Virus record (IMG/VR): IMGVR_UViG_3300047471_000189
Span: 1 to 64,000 of that record
Source of the DNA: a virus
Reading direction: 5' to 3' (one strand)
Length of the DNA stretch: 64,000 nt
In this document: positions 48,301 to 56,735 of the stretch, one piece after another
How the letters are laid out: every line of letters begins with the position of its first letter
How positions within the stretch are numbered: position 1 is the stretch's first letter
Notes under the pieces: generated by a model
The model's database searches: none
Told to the model about the DNA's origin: nothing
What the model saw: only the letters and a program-made list of their open reading frames with translations
Made by a program: the position numbers and the translations under genes

Positions 48301-50276
48301 AGGATCAAATACTGCGGTCCTGTCCACGGTCCGGGAGCATAGTTGCCCCACCAGTTTGTTGAGTAATTTCCGCCAACCGATACCGCCGCATATTGCTCAA
48401 TTGTGTAAGCAAAGGATGTGCTGATGGCTGGAGTAGCGTTTTGGCCGTCAATGACCGGAAGGTTTCCCGCAGAATCAGGAACACCGCAAACACGAATTGG
48501 CTGTGTTCTGGTTCCGGTTCCGCTGAACGGGAAGTATTCGTGATAGGTGGTCGGACTCGACCCGCTTAAATCTTCATTGTGAATGCGGACTGTAGAACCG
48601 GCGGTGAGCGCGGTCCACGGAACGGACGTAATAGTATGATAAGTCGCTTGCGTCGGTCCTACGTCATAGACAGTTCCTGTTGAACTTGGGTCGGCGGTGC
48701 AGTCCACCGGCATTGTCTGCGAGGGTGTTACCGGATACGGGAGAGCGTGGCCTGTAACATAAAGAGTAGCCGTCTGAGTCTTGGTTCCGTCAGCCACACT
48801 CGTCGCCAATACCGTATAGCGACCAGCAACCGTAGCGGAGAACACCGTATCTCTGTTTGTAATATCGCTGAGAATACCGTCCCCTCCCCCCGGCTGCGAA
48901 GTGATTGCCCAAGTCACGGCTTGGTTACTATTACCGAGAACCCATGTCTGTAAGTCGACTTTTTGGTTAGCGTACAGGGCTTCATAGAACGGGGTTACAA
49001 TTACCTGAGTGCTTGGCTGACACACATCGATTGGAAAATCTACAGTCTTGCTTGTATCGTCCACGCTCTGTGCCCTGATCGTCACAATGGCAGTAGAGGT
49101 TGCCGTATAGGTGACGTTGCCGCTGCCAGAGCCGGGAGATACGGAACAGGTTCCCGGCGTCGAGCCAACGGTGACATCCACCCACGGAAAGGTATTTGCC
49201 GTAGCGGACAATGTGGCGGAGGCTCCGCCTGTTGTCGAGGCTACACTCCAGTTCACCTTATTGGTCGTTCCGTTGGTGATCGTCGCGTAGATACGCCGCA
49301 CATCACCCGGAAGAACCTGCCAGCCATATTGGGATTGGTTCGCAGTGATAGCAACGGCTGGGGGAGGGGTTCCCTGCGTATACGACCACGAGTTAATAAG
49401 CACCGCACCGGCATTGCCTGCCGAGACGGTAGAAGCAGTGATGCCTGCGAGGGCTGTATTACTTCCGCCTACGATGGACGGGATGTTGACTCCTGTCCAA
49501 GTATGGGTAAAGCAGGAAGGTCCCGGACATGTCCCGCCAGCCGTCACGTCGAACAGGTTCTCAATAAGATTCGATCCGTCATAGGTGATCGTTACCGAGT
49601 AGACGTGGCCGGTGGTTGTGTTGAACTGAGTAGCTGGGGAGTTCAGCGGAACGGGATTAGTAACAAAGCTAGCGTAAGACCGATAACCGGGGTCGCCATC
49701 ATTTGGGTGGCATGGATCATAGCCAGACGTATAGAGGTTAGTCGTGCTGTAGGTAAATCCGTTGGCAAAGGGACCGTTGGCAACCGGGTCCACGTTGTTG
49801 AACCCGTCCATCGTTATGGCAAAGACGTTGTTCAGGTAAGTACCGGATAGGGTCACGTTCGGAGCCTGATAGAACCCGCCTTCGCAGCCAGCGCCGTTGA
49901 AGAACCCGATCCCCTGATAGCCGGGTTGATTGTTGGTGTTCTGGAGCACGAAGGCCAGCGTATTACCGCTGGGAATGAAGGTGTAGGTTGTCGAGAATGC
50001 CTGCACGTTGACCGGGGTCGTGAAGTTGGCAGACATTGCAGTGTGAGAACTATGCGCGGGTGCTAACTGCACTTGGCCTGAGCCGGTAATGCTGGTGGTG
50101 GTAGTACTGTTGAGCTTGAAGTTGTTCGCGCCCAGCGTGTTGTTGCTGCCTGATGCCCCGCAGGTGCCAGCACCTGAATTGAACGCGGAACAGTTAAAGA
50201 TAGTCTGTCCGTGGCTATGAGCAGCGATTGCTAAAGCAAGAAGGCCGCCAGAAAGAATGCGAATGATTTTCATCAT
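45324..50276 (-). CDS. Multidomain adhesin-like tail protein, 1650 aa
   Basis: After a signal-peptide-like start (MKIIRILSGGLLALAIAAHSH), rough domains are: an L-type lectin-like beta sandwich (25-310), an Ig-like part (320-520), a right-handed beta-helix (about 530-1010) with repeated N-x-I/V-G turns, a chitobiase/hexosaminidase C-terminal-like repeat (near 1085-1165, TPTFSPTAGTYTS...STIYYTLDGSTP), a concanavalin-like domain (1170-1370), two more copies of that repeat (1380-1540) and a bacterial Ig-like BIG2 domain (1545-1640). It is a strong candidate for carbohydrate recognition or degradation. The signal peptide is odd for a tail protein. Confidence 0.7.
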   Translation of the reverse strand: MMKIIRILSGGLLALAIAAHSHGQTIFNCSAFNSGAGTCGASGSNNTLGANNFKLNSTTTTSITGSGQVQLAPAHSSHTAMSANFTTPVNVQAFSTTYTFIPSGNTLAFVLQNTNNQPGYQGIGFFNGAGCEGGFYQAPNVTLSGTYLNNVFAITMDGFNNVDPVANGPFANGFTYSTTNLYTSGYDPCHPNDGDPGYRSYASFVTNPVPLNSPATQFNTTTGHVYSVTITYDGSNLIENLFDVTAGGTCPGPSCFTHTWTGVNIPSIVGGSNTALAGITASTVSAGNAGAVLINSWSYTQGTPPPAVAITANQSQYGWQVLPGDVRRIYATITNGTTNKVNWSVASTTGGASATLSATANTFPWVDVTVGSTPGTCSVSPGSGSGNVTYTATSTAIVTIRAQSVDDTSKTVDFPIDVCQPSTQVIVTPFYEALYANQKVDLQTWVLGNSNQAVTWAITSQPGGGDGILSDITNRDTVFSATVAGRYTVLATSVADGTKTQTATLYVTGHALPYPVTPSQTMPVDCTADPSSTGTVYDVGPTQATYHTITSVPWTALTAGSTVRIHNEDLSGSSPTTYHEYFPFSGTGTRTQPIRVCGVPDSAGNLPVIDGQNATPAISTSFAYTIEQYAAVSVGGNYSTNWWGNYAPGPWTGPQYLILEGLAIKNASSSVSHTAPGGTVANWALATSGLRVWPSMDTVIRGNDVSNSDFGIFSDFNTNNGWALVQNTDYEGNHVHGTGVSGNGSIHQFYLQGWLQLVQFNVIDKMLFNSGGINLKDRGVGTIVRYNYFGDGAGGTPNSPQRVIDAVDNQDSPQYMGAYNYIPNGWAQGNIMTMDLMTAWYDQFHTYHIYGNIIQNSTALFGVHFIGDHGPYGAARPGNLYFYNNTLSFTGTFLGSGILDTNDNGGGTPFEYPRVMAQNNIIWQTPGTSACWNSTETFVSDFTTNVVAAGSLMNITTPISPSSACNLNSGWESTRSDLPLFTSVTPINNHITGLSSGNFISTASQPFTTGTYVPVSPQSGTGLSGGAANMPVRFQFNANTHYATARSTVVTSSTGGIIGAVDNSTPTVATPTFSPTAGTYTSIQTVTISDTTPSSTIYYTLDGSTPTTGSTVYSGAITLNSNTTVKAIATAAGFVTSSVGSAAYTINLPGLWNSLTGWNTCIKPGCDPGGTGIPVSTNQTIRNASPSLSGSSMQMSMVANQPDTNVLFYWLAPVCDLCTNFASDFEVYLPSTSNLGALELDTAFLFSVGLNREYMFGWQYCYNGAGCPGGHNSWDAWDQATIQWIDSGVTQAPLIGWNHITTTDHRVGNSQVYDTFVLNGTVHNLGITTNSGVLPMGWTSGNGFQFQMDANTPSGSQTYFINLDQASFTASTAPIAVTPTFSPVAGTYTGTQTVTISTTSGSVICYNTTGSPATDGATGCTTGTKYTAPVSVAASETLYAVAGGTGFQDSTAGSAAYTINAPVVATPVTSPNAGTYTSTQTVALSDTTPASTIYYTTNGSTPTTGSTVYSSPLTVSTTQTVKAIASASGFTNSSVGSSLYTINIPPTLTSIVVTPAGTSVVVGSTKQYTATCHWSDSTTTNCTSTVTWSSTFTSIATISAGGLATGVLAGSTTIMATSSSVSGSTGLTVTNPTTHGSKGHGGHFKGSVLR

Positions 50277-50280
50277 GCTC

Positions 50281-51075
50281 CTAAGAGATTCCGTACTTGG
50301 TTCGGAAGTACGCTTCGTTCTGTTGTACCTGTGGGAGGGTGAGGGCCGACTGGTAGACGATCAACTCCACAAATTTGCCAGCAAATAAGGCAGTACCAGT
50401 AGCGTTACCATCTCCGCCAATAACAGTAGGGCCACCAATTAGACCGCCACCGGCAGCGGACGTACTAACATCCACCGCACTTGCCATTCGAAAGTTAGTA
50501 GAAGTGCTCTGTATCCATGTAACGTTGGTCTGCGTAAACGTGTTTGCTGTGGCATGAGTCACACCTACGGCTACTAGATGGTCATCTTGTCCGGAATAAC
50601 TATTGAAATTGAGATCTGTTGCCTCACCGAATGCCGGACCCAAATAGCCGGAGCCAATCACATACCCCGATGAGGTACTAGGTGGAATGCTAAAGACAAA
50701 GAATACTGTCTGCTGACTTATACAGCACCCGCTCGGAGGAACTGTAAAAGCCAACGCCCCCCAGCAACTACTAAAGGTGACGGCTGGCAGGCCGTTCACT
50801 TGGTTGGTGTTGAATGTGCAAGTGCCGTGATTCAGGGTGGCATCGTTGGCGTTGCCGCTTCTATCAGCCCAAGCAGTGATGTTAGTACCGTTGCTCGGGG
50901 TCCCGCATACGCTGCTGGGATATGTGATGCAATCAGAAGATAACCATAGAGCCATCCCGGCCACTGGGCCTGAAGCGGCAGCGGTAACCGTGCGGTGATT
51001 TCCGGTACTGATAACCTGCCCGCCGTTGGCAGCGAGCAGAGGAATAAGAGCGAGGAGCACTAGTAATTTCTTCAT
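50281..51075 (-). CDS. LamG/concanavalin-like lectin protein, 264 aa
   Basis: I chose the ATG at 51075, where a TAATG overlaps the stop of the upstream fibre, over an earlier start inside that gene. The N-terminus is a signal-peptide-like MKKLLVLLALIPLLAANG. The rest matches a LamG/concanavalin A-like jelly roll (ALWLSSDC... AWADRSGNANDAT... LPAVTFSSC... VFFVFSIPP... FVELIVYQSALTLPQVQQNEAYFRTKYG). It probably binds a surface polysaccharide as part of the tail cassette. Confidence 0.65.
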   Translation of the reverse strand: MKKLLVLLALIPLLAANGGQVISTGNHRTVTAAASGPVAGMALWLSSDCITYPSSVCGTPSNGTNITAWADRSGNANDATLNHGTCTFNTNQVNGLPAVTFSSCWGALAFTVPPSGCCISQQTVFFVFSIPPSTSSGYVIGSGYLGPAFGEATDLNFNSYSGQDDHLVAVGVTHATANTFTQTNVTWIQSTSTNFRMASAVDVSTSAAGGGLIGGPTVIGGDGNATGTALFAGKFVELIVYQSALTLPQVQQNEAYFRTKYGIS

Positions 51076-54000
51076 TAGTATGTTCCCTGAACAACCCAAG
51101 TTGCTTGCTTCGAGGTTCCGTCTGCGACGAAAGTAAATTTGATATAATCTCCATTCGTCAACGCTACATTTCCGCTCTGTGACGCTGTAGCGAATGAACT
51201 TGTACAAGTTACTGCGCCCGTCAGAAGTGCCCCAAGCGTGTTCCCTGCCGCGTTCATCGTCGAGGTTCCAGAGTTGTCGGTGAAGCATTGCAGACCAGTG
51301 AGTGTAACCGTCGACCCGGTTGTGTTCTTACAGGTCGACTGGAGATAGGTTCCCGCTGTGATTGCGTTCAAGCCGTCACCAAGACCCGGCTGGCAAGACC
51401 ATTGACGTGTTCCGCCCACTACAGCCGCATCGACATAAGCTGTCGTCGCAACCTTAGTGGAGTTATCCGCCGGAGATTGAGTCGTTGCCGTCGTTCCGTT
51501 AGGGATTGCGTTTGTGCCGCTAACAGCAGTCCCGGTTCCAGCGTAATAAGCTATCTGGTTTGCTGTTCCGCTATTGACGGTACCGCTTCCACCTCCGCCT
51601 GTGCATCCGATATTCGTCAAGCCACCGTGAGTTCCGTTAAAACAGGCAGGGTTTGGGCTTGCGGAGGTCGCAATACTCGGGATCGTAAACTCGCCGCTAG
51701 CATAAGCTCGAAACACATCGGTAGACCCACCATACGGACGAACCATATAGTAGTTGTTGGTAGACGTCGAACTCGTGTAATTGAAGCCGTGACAGAAGGC
51801 GTTGTTGTTTCCTGTATCCCGCCCAAGGCAATCCCCGAACCAGTCACCAGATGCTAGGGTAGAATTCCACTCTCGGATTAGCGTTGGTGGTCCGCCTGTT
51901 GTTGAATGCGAGTAAATGTCCATGCCAAGGAACCCGCCCGCGTTCGCTTGCCACGCCATGAAATTAAACCAGTTGGAATCGAACCATAATCTCGCAGCCG
52001 GAGCGTATACGCTCTGAACATCGGCACCGAGGCCGCTTGCTGAATACGAGAAGGTATCCGCAGGTTGGATCGGTAGCCCTCCCTTAGCAGCGAAAGCTTC
52101 GTTAACCGTTTGCGCCCAAATTACATCTGCATGGGGGTCCGGTAGCGATGGGGTGTTATCTGCGACATGCAGTAGAGCCCTAGCCGTGTCCGCGTAATAG
52201 TCGATGTACTGACCGTTCGACACCATCGTCGCGTTCTTGCCCATGTACTGGGTCCACATGAAGTAGTTCACTTGACCGGGCTTAACGTCTGCTCCGGTGA
52301 GGCCGTACTGGGCAGGAACGATGGTCGTTTCTAACACCTTCATTCCAGCCGTATGAGCCGCAGCCCAGAGTGTCTGCTTGTCGGCCTCTACTTGAGTTGA
52401 GCTTCTTCCGCCAAGAAAGTCGTTCTGGCCGGTCTGATCGATCAGGAACATGGGTGACGCGCTGATGCTGGCAACCCAAGTTGCCAGATTTGCTGCGGCA
52501 GCCTGAGTGGTTGTTTCAAACCCGTAGATAGTCCCGTGACCGTAAATATAAGATTGCTTTCCAAACTGCCATATACCCCACAACGATGCGTCGTAGGTAG
52601 TGCCGGTGCAAGGGGAGCAAGTGTAGGTTAAAGTGGTCGGGGTCGTGAAAGTAATCTGTGTTGACGAAGGGACGGTGGTGACTTGGAAAGATCCATACTG
52701 GGCAGCCTGCTGAACTGATCCGATGATACCGGCGGGCCAACTAGCCAAATTGGACATATCGACTGCATCCCCTATGGACAGACTATGTGCAGAACCGTAG
52801 GTGACGGTGCAGGTTGAAGTGGAGGTATGAACGCAACTTACGCTGGACGGAACACCAAGCGAACGACTGTTCTGTGCGTTTGCATCGTCGTAAAGCCCAG
52901 AGAATGACGTAACCACATAAGCCGTTGTAATCGGGTTGTACTGAACTCCGCTTGATCCTCCTGCGGTGGTAAGATCGATGTCATTTGTGGTTGTGCTGAC
53001 CGTGACGCTTGCGTCAGATGAATGAATTGTGACTGCTGGTCCGGTCTGGGAATTGATGCTTGTAATGCCGCCTCCGCCTCCTCCACCAAACGGGGCTTCT
53101 GCTACTCCGTTTTCTGAGTGAACGAGTTGGTGCGTAACCGCATCGCAGCGGATGTAATCGACCCCAGCAGCCGGAACTCCGGCAGTAGAGGATTCATCAC
53201 AAGAAAATCCGTGGGCCCCTGAAGGGAGAGCGGCGTCTGCGGCTGGCGATACCGTGCCTGCTGTTAGAGAAGGCGCTGTGACAGCTTCAGAACACGCAAC
53301 GGTTGTGCCGTTGTCGGTGCAGGCCGAAGCGGCGTGGCTCCCTGCCGTAGACCCAACCATCTGCATCTGACCAGCGGTCCCGACCGTGGGACTACCGCTT
53401 CCTCCACTCCCGTACGGCACCCAAGCGGTTCCATTACTCTGGCAAAGATGAGATGTGGACCCGGTGCCTGCTGCGCAATCCAAGGCGTCAACGGCGTTAT
53501 CGACGGCGATAATTGCGTACGGCCATGAGGTAGCGGGAGGAAGTTCCTGAATCCATCTTGACTGCAATCCCTTGCCCCAGAAGTTCGCGTTCGGATCAAT
53601 CGAAAGCCCCTCGGTCGCGCTATATAAGAGCGGGACATTGACCGGAATGAAGCCGGGAGATGAAACAGGAGATCCTGTGTAATAGAGGAACAACCTCACG
53701 CCATTAACGGTGGTATCGCTTGCTCCCCTGAAGTCGCCTGACATGGCAATCGATGTGAGAACCTGTGTTGTATCGACGTTGGCTCCTGTCAGACTGACCA
53801 GTTGGCCGGTGGCCGGTACGGATTCAAACTCTTCTGAGGAGATGGGGAATAAACTTCCGCCCGTTGCTCCGGTGGCCGTTGCCGTTGCGCTGAAAGCCGC
53901 GACGTTATAGGTAGACGCGCTTAAACAGCCATCAGCTACGGGCAAGATACCGTGATTGGCACCAACCGCAGCAGCATAAACCGCCGTGATTCTACCGGGA

Positions 54001-55007
54001 GAGGCTGCTAGATCGGGATACTGGGCTTCGAGCGCCCCCGTAAAGGTCCATGTCGCGGTACCGCTAGAGCCGAAGGAGCAATACGACCCAGATGCCATAT
54101 CCGCAGAAGTCAAGTCACCCGTCACGGTGACAGCGGGAGCATCAGTCTTCGAGAATCCTGTCGGGGTAAGAATGACGTACTGACCGGAAATAGGGGGCTG
54201 GATGAACTGTCCTATCCCGCTGGTAACATCTACGTCGGCAGTTTCAATTCCTCCGCTGGGGTTTCGGAACCGAACGGTGGGGCTGTCCTGAAAATCAAGT
54301 AAAACCTGACTGGTGTTGTCAATCTCGTCCGTCTGTAAGTTCACACTTGGGTTGGCCGAGATGACCCCAGCAACGCAATTCGTGGTCGTGCCGTCACACT
54401 GCGCGGCTCCCTTGGACGAATTGGTCGCATTGGGAACAGTCGCTGATTCGATTCCCCCACTGGGGTTCGTGAACTTAACCGTAGCCGTATCTTTGAAGTT
54501 GAGGATGGTTTGTAGAGCGTTATCGACATCGTTGGTTTGAATCTCTGCGCCGGTAGTGTTAGAAAACGTACAAGTGTTTCCTGTGCAACTTACATTTGCC
54601 CCAGTGAAAGTAAACGGACCGGAAACAGAGTTTATGCTGGAAACGATAGCTCCTCCGGCTCCGGCCAGAGAGCATATGTTAATAGTCGTAAAGTTCCCTG
54701 ATCCCGGGTATTGGACACGCTCGTTTACGCAGTATCCCAAGGGCATGTAATACGAGAAGTTACCGCTGGAGTCAGCCGTCACCATTCCCGTGGGGATCGG
54801 AATAGTCAGAAGAGGGTCCCGGTAGATGGTAGCCAACGCACCGGTAGCCGTCGACGTAACATAGATGTTCGCGTTGGGGACAACTACAGCCTCTGTCCCG
54901 GACGAACCACGGGCCACGACTTGGTTTACCCGGTGAAACCCGATGGTCACTTGTCCGAATAATGGACCAGCTATAAGAAGAAGTGCGGATAGAAGAAATT
55001 TCTTCAC
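51075..55007 (-). CDS. Tail fibre with SGNH-hydrolase-like domain, 1310 aa
   Basis: A signal-peptide-like N-terminus (MKKFLLSALLLIAGPLFGQ) leads into the shared domain VTIGFHRVNQVVARGSSGTEAV. Two Asn/Ser-rich repeats with ETDxDNxxQ and DxQDS-like segments follow. A central region (about 820-990) has an SGNH/GDSL-like pattern: LIDQTGQNDFLGGR near 860 (GxND block III) and DPHADVIW near 955 (block V Asp-x-x-His-like). The C-terminal part has collagen-like and beta domains. It may deacylate host surface polymer. A 15-bp element lies in the signal-peptide codons. Confidence 0.62.
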   Translation of the reverse strand: MKKFLLSALLLIAGPLFGQVTIGFHRVNQVVARGSSGTEAVVVPNANIYVTSTATGALATIYRDPLLTIPIPTGMVTADSSGNFSYYMPLGYCVNERVQYPGSGNFTTINICSLAGAGGAIVSSINSVSGPFTFTGANVSCTGNTCTFSNTTGAEIQTNDVDNALQTILNFKDTATVKFTNPSGGIESATVPNATNSSKGAAQCDGTTTNCVAGVISANPSVNLQTDEIDNTSQVLLDFQDSPTVRFRNPSGGIETADVDVTSGIGQFIQPPISGQYVILTPTGFSKTDAPAVTVTGDLTSADMASGSYCSFGSSGTATWTFTGALEAQYPDLAASPGRITAVYAAAVGANHGILPVADGCLSASTYNVAAFSATATATGATGGSLFPISSEEFESVPATGQLVSLTGANVDTTQVLTSIAMSGDFRGASDTTVNGVRLFLYYTGSPVSSPGFIPVNVPLLYSATEGLSIDPNANFWGKGLQSRWIQELPPATSWPYAIIAVDNAVDALDCAAGTGSTSHLCQSNGTAWVPYGSGGSGSPTVGTAGQMQMVGSTAGSHAASACTDNGTTVACSEAVTAPSLTAGTVSPAADAALPSGAHGFSCDESSTAGVPAAGVDYIRCDAVTHQLVHSENGVAEAPFGGGGGGGITSINSQTGPAVTIHSSDASVTVSTTTNDIDLTTAGGSSGVQYNPITTAYVVTSFSGLYDDANAQNSRSLGVPSSVSCVHTSTSTCTVTYGSAHSLSIGDAVDMSNLASWPAGIIGSVQQAAQYGSFQVTTVPSSTQITFTTPTTLTYTCSPCTGTTYDASLWGIWQFGKQSYIYGHGTIYGFETTTQAAAANLATWVASISASPMFLIDQTGQNDFLGGRSSTQVEADKQTLWAAAHTAGMKVLETTIVPAQYGLTGADVKPGQVNYFMWTQYMGKNATMVSNGQYIDYYADTARALLHVADNTPSLPDPHADVIWAQTVNEAFAAKGGLPIQPADTFSYSASGLGADVQSVYAPAARLWFDSNWFNFMAWQANAGGFLGMDIYSHSTTGGPPTLIREWNSTLASGDWFGDCLGRDTGNNNAFCHGFNYTSSTSTNNYYMVRPYGGSTDVFRAYASGEFTIPSIATSASPNPACFNGTHGGLTNIGCTGGGGSGTVNSGTANQIAYYAGTGTAVSGTNAIPNGTTATTQSPADNSTKVATTAYVDAAVVGGTRQWSCQPGLGDGLNAITAGTYLQSTCKNTTGSTVTLTGLQCFTDNSGTSTMNAAGNTLGALLTGAVTCTSSFATASQSGNVALTNGDYIKFTFVADGTSKQATWVVQGTY
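54953..54967 (+). repeat. 15-bp element copy 20 (exact)
   Basis: GTCCGAATAATGGAC falls inside the signal-peptide codons of the large fibre, read there as Gly-Pro-Leu-Phe-Gly-Gln. Confidence 0.75.
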
Positions 55008-55008
55008 G

Positions 55009-55722
55009 TTAACCTCTGCCTCCCTGAATGGCGGCTAGTTGTCGGAGAGAATTCAGTTTGTCGGCGAGCCAAACATTCTTTTGGGACTGGCTCAAGCCCT
55101 GAGATTCCGTTGCCAAATCAGTCATGAATATCTGCATTGATGTCGTAAACCGGGGGTCGTTGCTGTACTCGAACGCTTTCGCTTGGAACCCCTCGTTATA
55201 CAGGTAGCTTAGATAATCCGGAATCGGGTTCCATGTCTGGTTAAGAGCAGTGAACAACGGAGCCGACTTCTGATAATCAACCACAACGTTGTAAATTTTG
55301 TCCGGAGCGGGAAAAACCCGGAAGGTTATGTTCCCCGAGTCGTCATCGTATTGGGCTGAAATTCTGGCTGGTTGATTGGGTAGGGGTTCTTCGCCTTTGA
55401 TTAACTCGACCTGTAACTCAAACGCAGCAAACCCGTCCCCGGGGAGGTAGGCCACAGCCTTCTCAATCCAACCAAACGTAGGCAGGTTGACGATGTAATC
55501 CGAAACCCCGATGTCGGTCGTAAACGTAGGAGTAGACGGTGTGGCCCCCACGCGGTTCCATCTCCACCCGCCTAAAGCAGGAGACAAGATCGTCTGCATC
55601 ACCCAGTCGGCGTTGGAAAACGCCGGGTCGTTCGCAGTATTAGCCGTGAACGTCAAGGGGGCGAGACGCTGGTATTGCTGGGCCAAGTTAATGGTCCGCT
55701 GTAACTGGATTGTGCTTGCCAT
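55009..55722 (-). CDS. Tail-adaptor-like protein, 237 aa
   Basis: This is the smaller member of the pair with 42945-44036. Shared landmarks are WRWNR, DYIVNLPTFGWIEKA and WNPIPDYLSYLYNEGFQAKAFEYSNDPRF. A beta-rich middle (QYDDDSGNITFRVFPAPDKIYNVVVDYQ) fits a tail tubular A-type protein. It lies immediately before the fibre cassette. Having two adaptor-like proteins is unusual and may reflect an ancient duplication split by fibre genes. Confidence 0.58.
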   Translation of the reverse strand: MASTIQLQRTINLAQQYQRLAPLTFTANTANDPAFSNADWVMQTILSPALGGWRWNRVGATPSTPTFTTDIGVSDYIVNLPTFGWIEKAVAYLPGDGFAAFELQVELIKGEEPLPNQPARISAQYDDDSGNITFRVFPAPDKIYNVVVDYQKSAPLFTALNQTWNPIPDYLSYLYNEGFQAKAFEYSNDPRFTTSMQIFMTDLATESQGLSQSQKNVWLADKLNSLRQLAAIQGGRG

Positions 55723-55723
55723 A

Positions 55724-56125
55724 CTACCTTGGTGGGATTAGATTTTTGGGGAGGGTTTTTAAGATAACCATCGTCAGCTTTTGGGTCTGCTGTTCCAAGA
55801 TGTTCATAAAGAAGGGAGAGGTAATTTCTGAGAGATACGGATTCGAAAACTCATGGAACGGATCAAAGAAGACATGGACTAACTCGTGAACCAAAGCCAT
55901 AACTAACGTCTTCATTTGTCCAGAATCAAAATCTCGTTTAGCTGGCGGATAGACGTGGACCAGTACGTGCTGGTAGTTAGAGTTTATCGTAGCCTCGGCG
56001 TAAGAATTTCCTTTCCCTTCTTCGGGAAACTCTACGCCGATGGCCCATCCGTTCAGATTTAAATGAGACCCGACTCGGGAAAGAAACTCGGATACCCACT
56101 GTTCGTAGGGAAGCGGTATCTTCAT
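55724..56125 (-). CDS. Zincin-type metalloprotease-like protein, 133 aa
   Basis: The centre carries HELVH (His 80, Glu 81, His 84) in a helix preceded by MKTLVMALV, the zinc-binding signature of zincins, with a possible third ligand in the FDPFHEF segment just after. Length and context resemble small SprT-like or phage-specific peptidases. It could process a virion protein or act on the cell wall. It lies one base after the adaptor gene start on the same strand. Confidence 0.62.
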   Translation of the reverse strand: MKIPLPYEQWVSEFLSRVGSHLNLNGWAIGVEFPEEGKGNSYAEATINSNYQHVLVHVYPPAKRDFDSGQMKTLVMALVHELVHVFFDPFHEFSNPYLSEITSPFFMNILEQQTQKLTMVILKTLPKNLIPPR

Positions 56126-56139
56126 ACGCCCTCGTCGGT

Positions 56140-56718
56140 TTAGTTATCGTGTAGGTAGGACTCTTCTCTTGCACGAACCGGGTCCAGAACGGACCGGTAA
56201 CCAGAAGCGGACAGCTTGTTAAAGCTAGGCTTCTTGCGCCATGAGGCGTAGTCAGACTGCCCGGGACGGAAGATTCTCTGACACACGGTGCAGATGCCCA
56301 CATCCACGTTGACGTCGTTGCGGTGCCAGATGATACTGGTGCGCCCGGCGATGTCGCGCTGCTCGGAGAGCGGGGAGCCGCCTGCGATGTGGTCGCAACT
56401 GTCCTGCTCGGCCTTCTGCGTTTCCTTCTGGCGTTTTGCCAGTTCCTTGGCGCGTTCGTCGAACAGTTTGTTGTTGGCGTCTTCCGCGATTTCCTTCTGG
56501 GACTTGACGTATTCGCGGGGCTCGGTGGTCTTGATGATGGCGGCAGCAAGCGCTTGGTTCGCGGCTGAGGCTTCCTTCTGTGCCTGCGCGGTCTGCTGTT
56601 GCAGAGTTACGATAAGGGCCAGAAGTTGGTCTGTACTCAAAGGTACAGGAGCTTGAGTTTCAGTAGAAACGGGGTTTTCAGCATCTGCTGAAAGTGGCTT
56701 AATGGGTTTAATCGACAT
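56140..56718 (-). CDS. Coiled-coil protein with C-terminal CxxC, 192 aa
   Basis: I chose the ATG at 56718 (SD GAGGAGAG) over a long upstream extension. The first 35 residues are Pro-rich, followed by a coiled coil (residues 35-115, with Gln/Ala/Lys heptads). A C-terminal domain has HRNDVNVDVGICTVCQRIF with a CxxC. It may be a scaffold or assembly protein, but nothing proves this. The stop region lies close to the zincin start. Confidence 0.5.
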   Translation of the reverse strand: MSIKPIKPLSADAENPVSTETQAPVPLSTDQLLALIVTLQQQTAQAQKEASAANQALAAAIIKTTEPREYVKSQKEIAEDANNKLFDERAKELAKRQKETQKAEQDSCDHIAGGSPLSEQRDIAGRTSIIWHRNDVNVDVGICTVCQRIFRPGQSDYASWRKKPSFNKLSASGYRSVLDPVRAREESYLHDN

Positions 56719-56735
56719 GCTCTCTCCTCGGGAAA

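Noticed and set aside
48963-49850. A 295-codon open frame on the + strand inside the 1650-residue tail gene
   Set aside because: It runs antisense to a long gene with clear domains, has Arg/Ser/Cys-rich shadow composition, and lacks an SD. Frames at 33080-33943 and 43383-43976 were rejected for the same reason.
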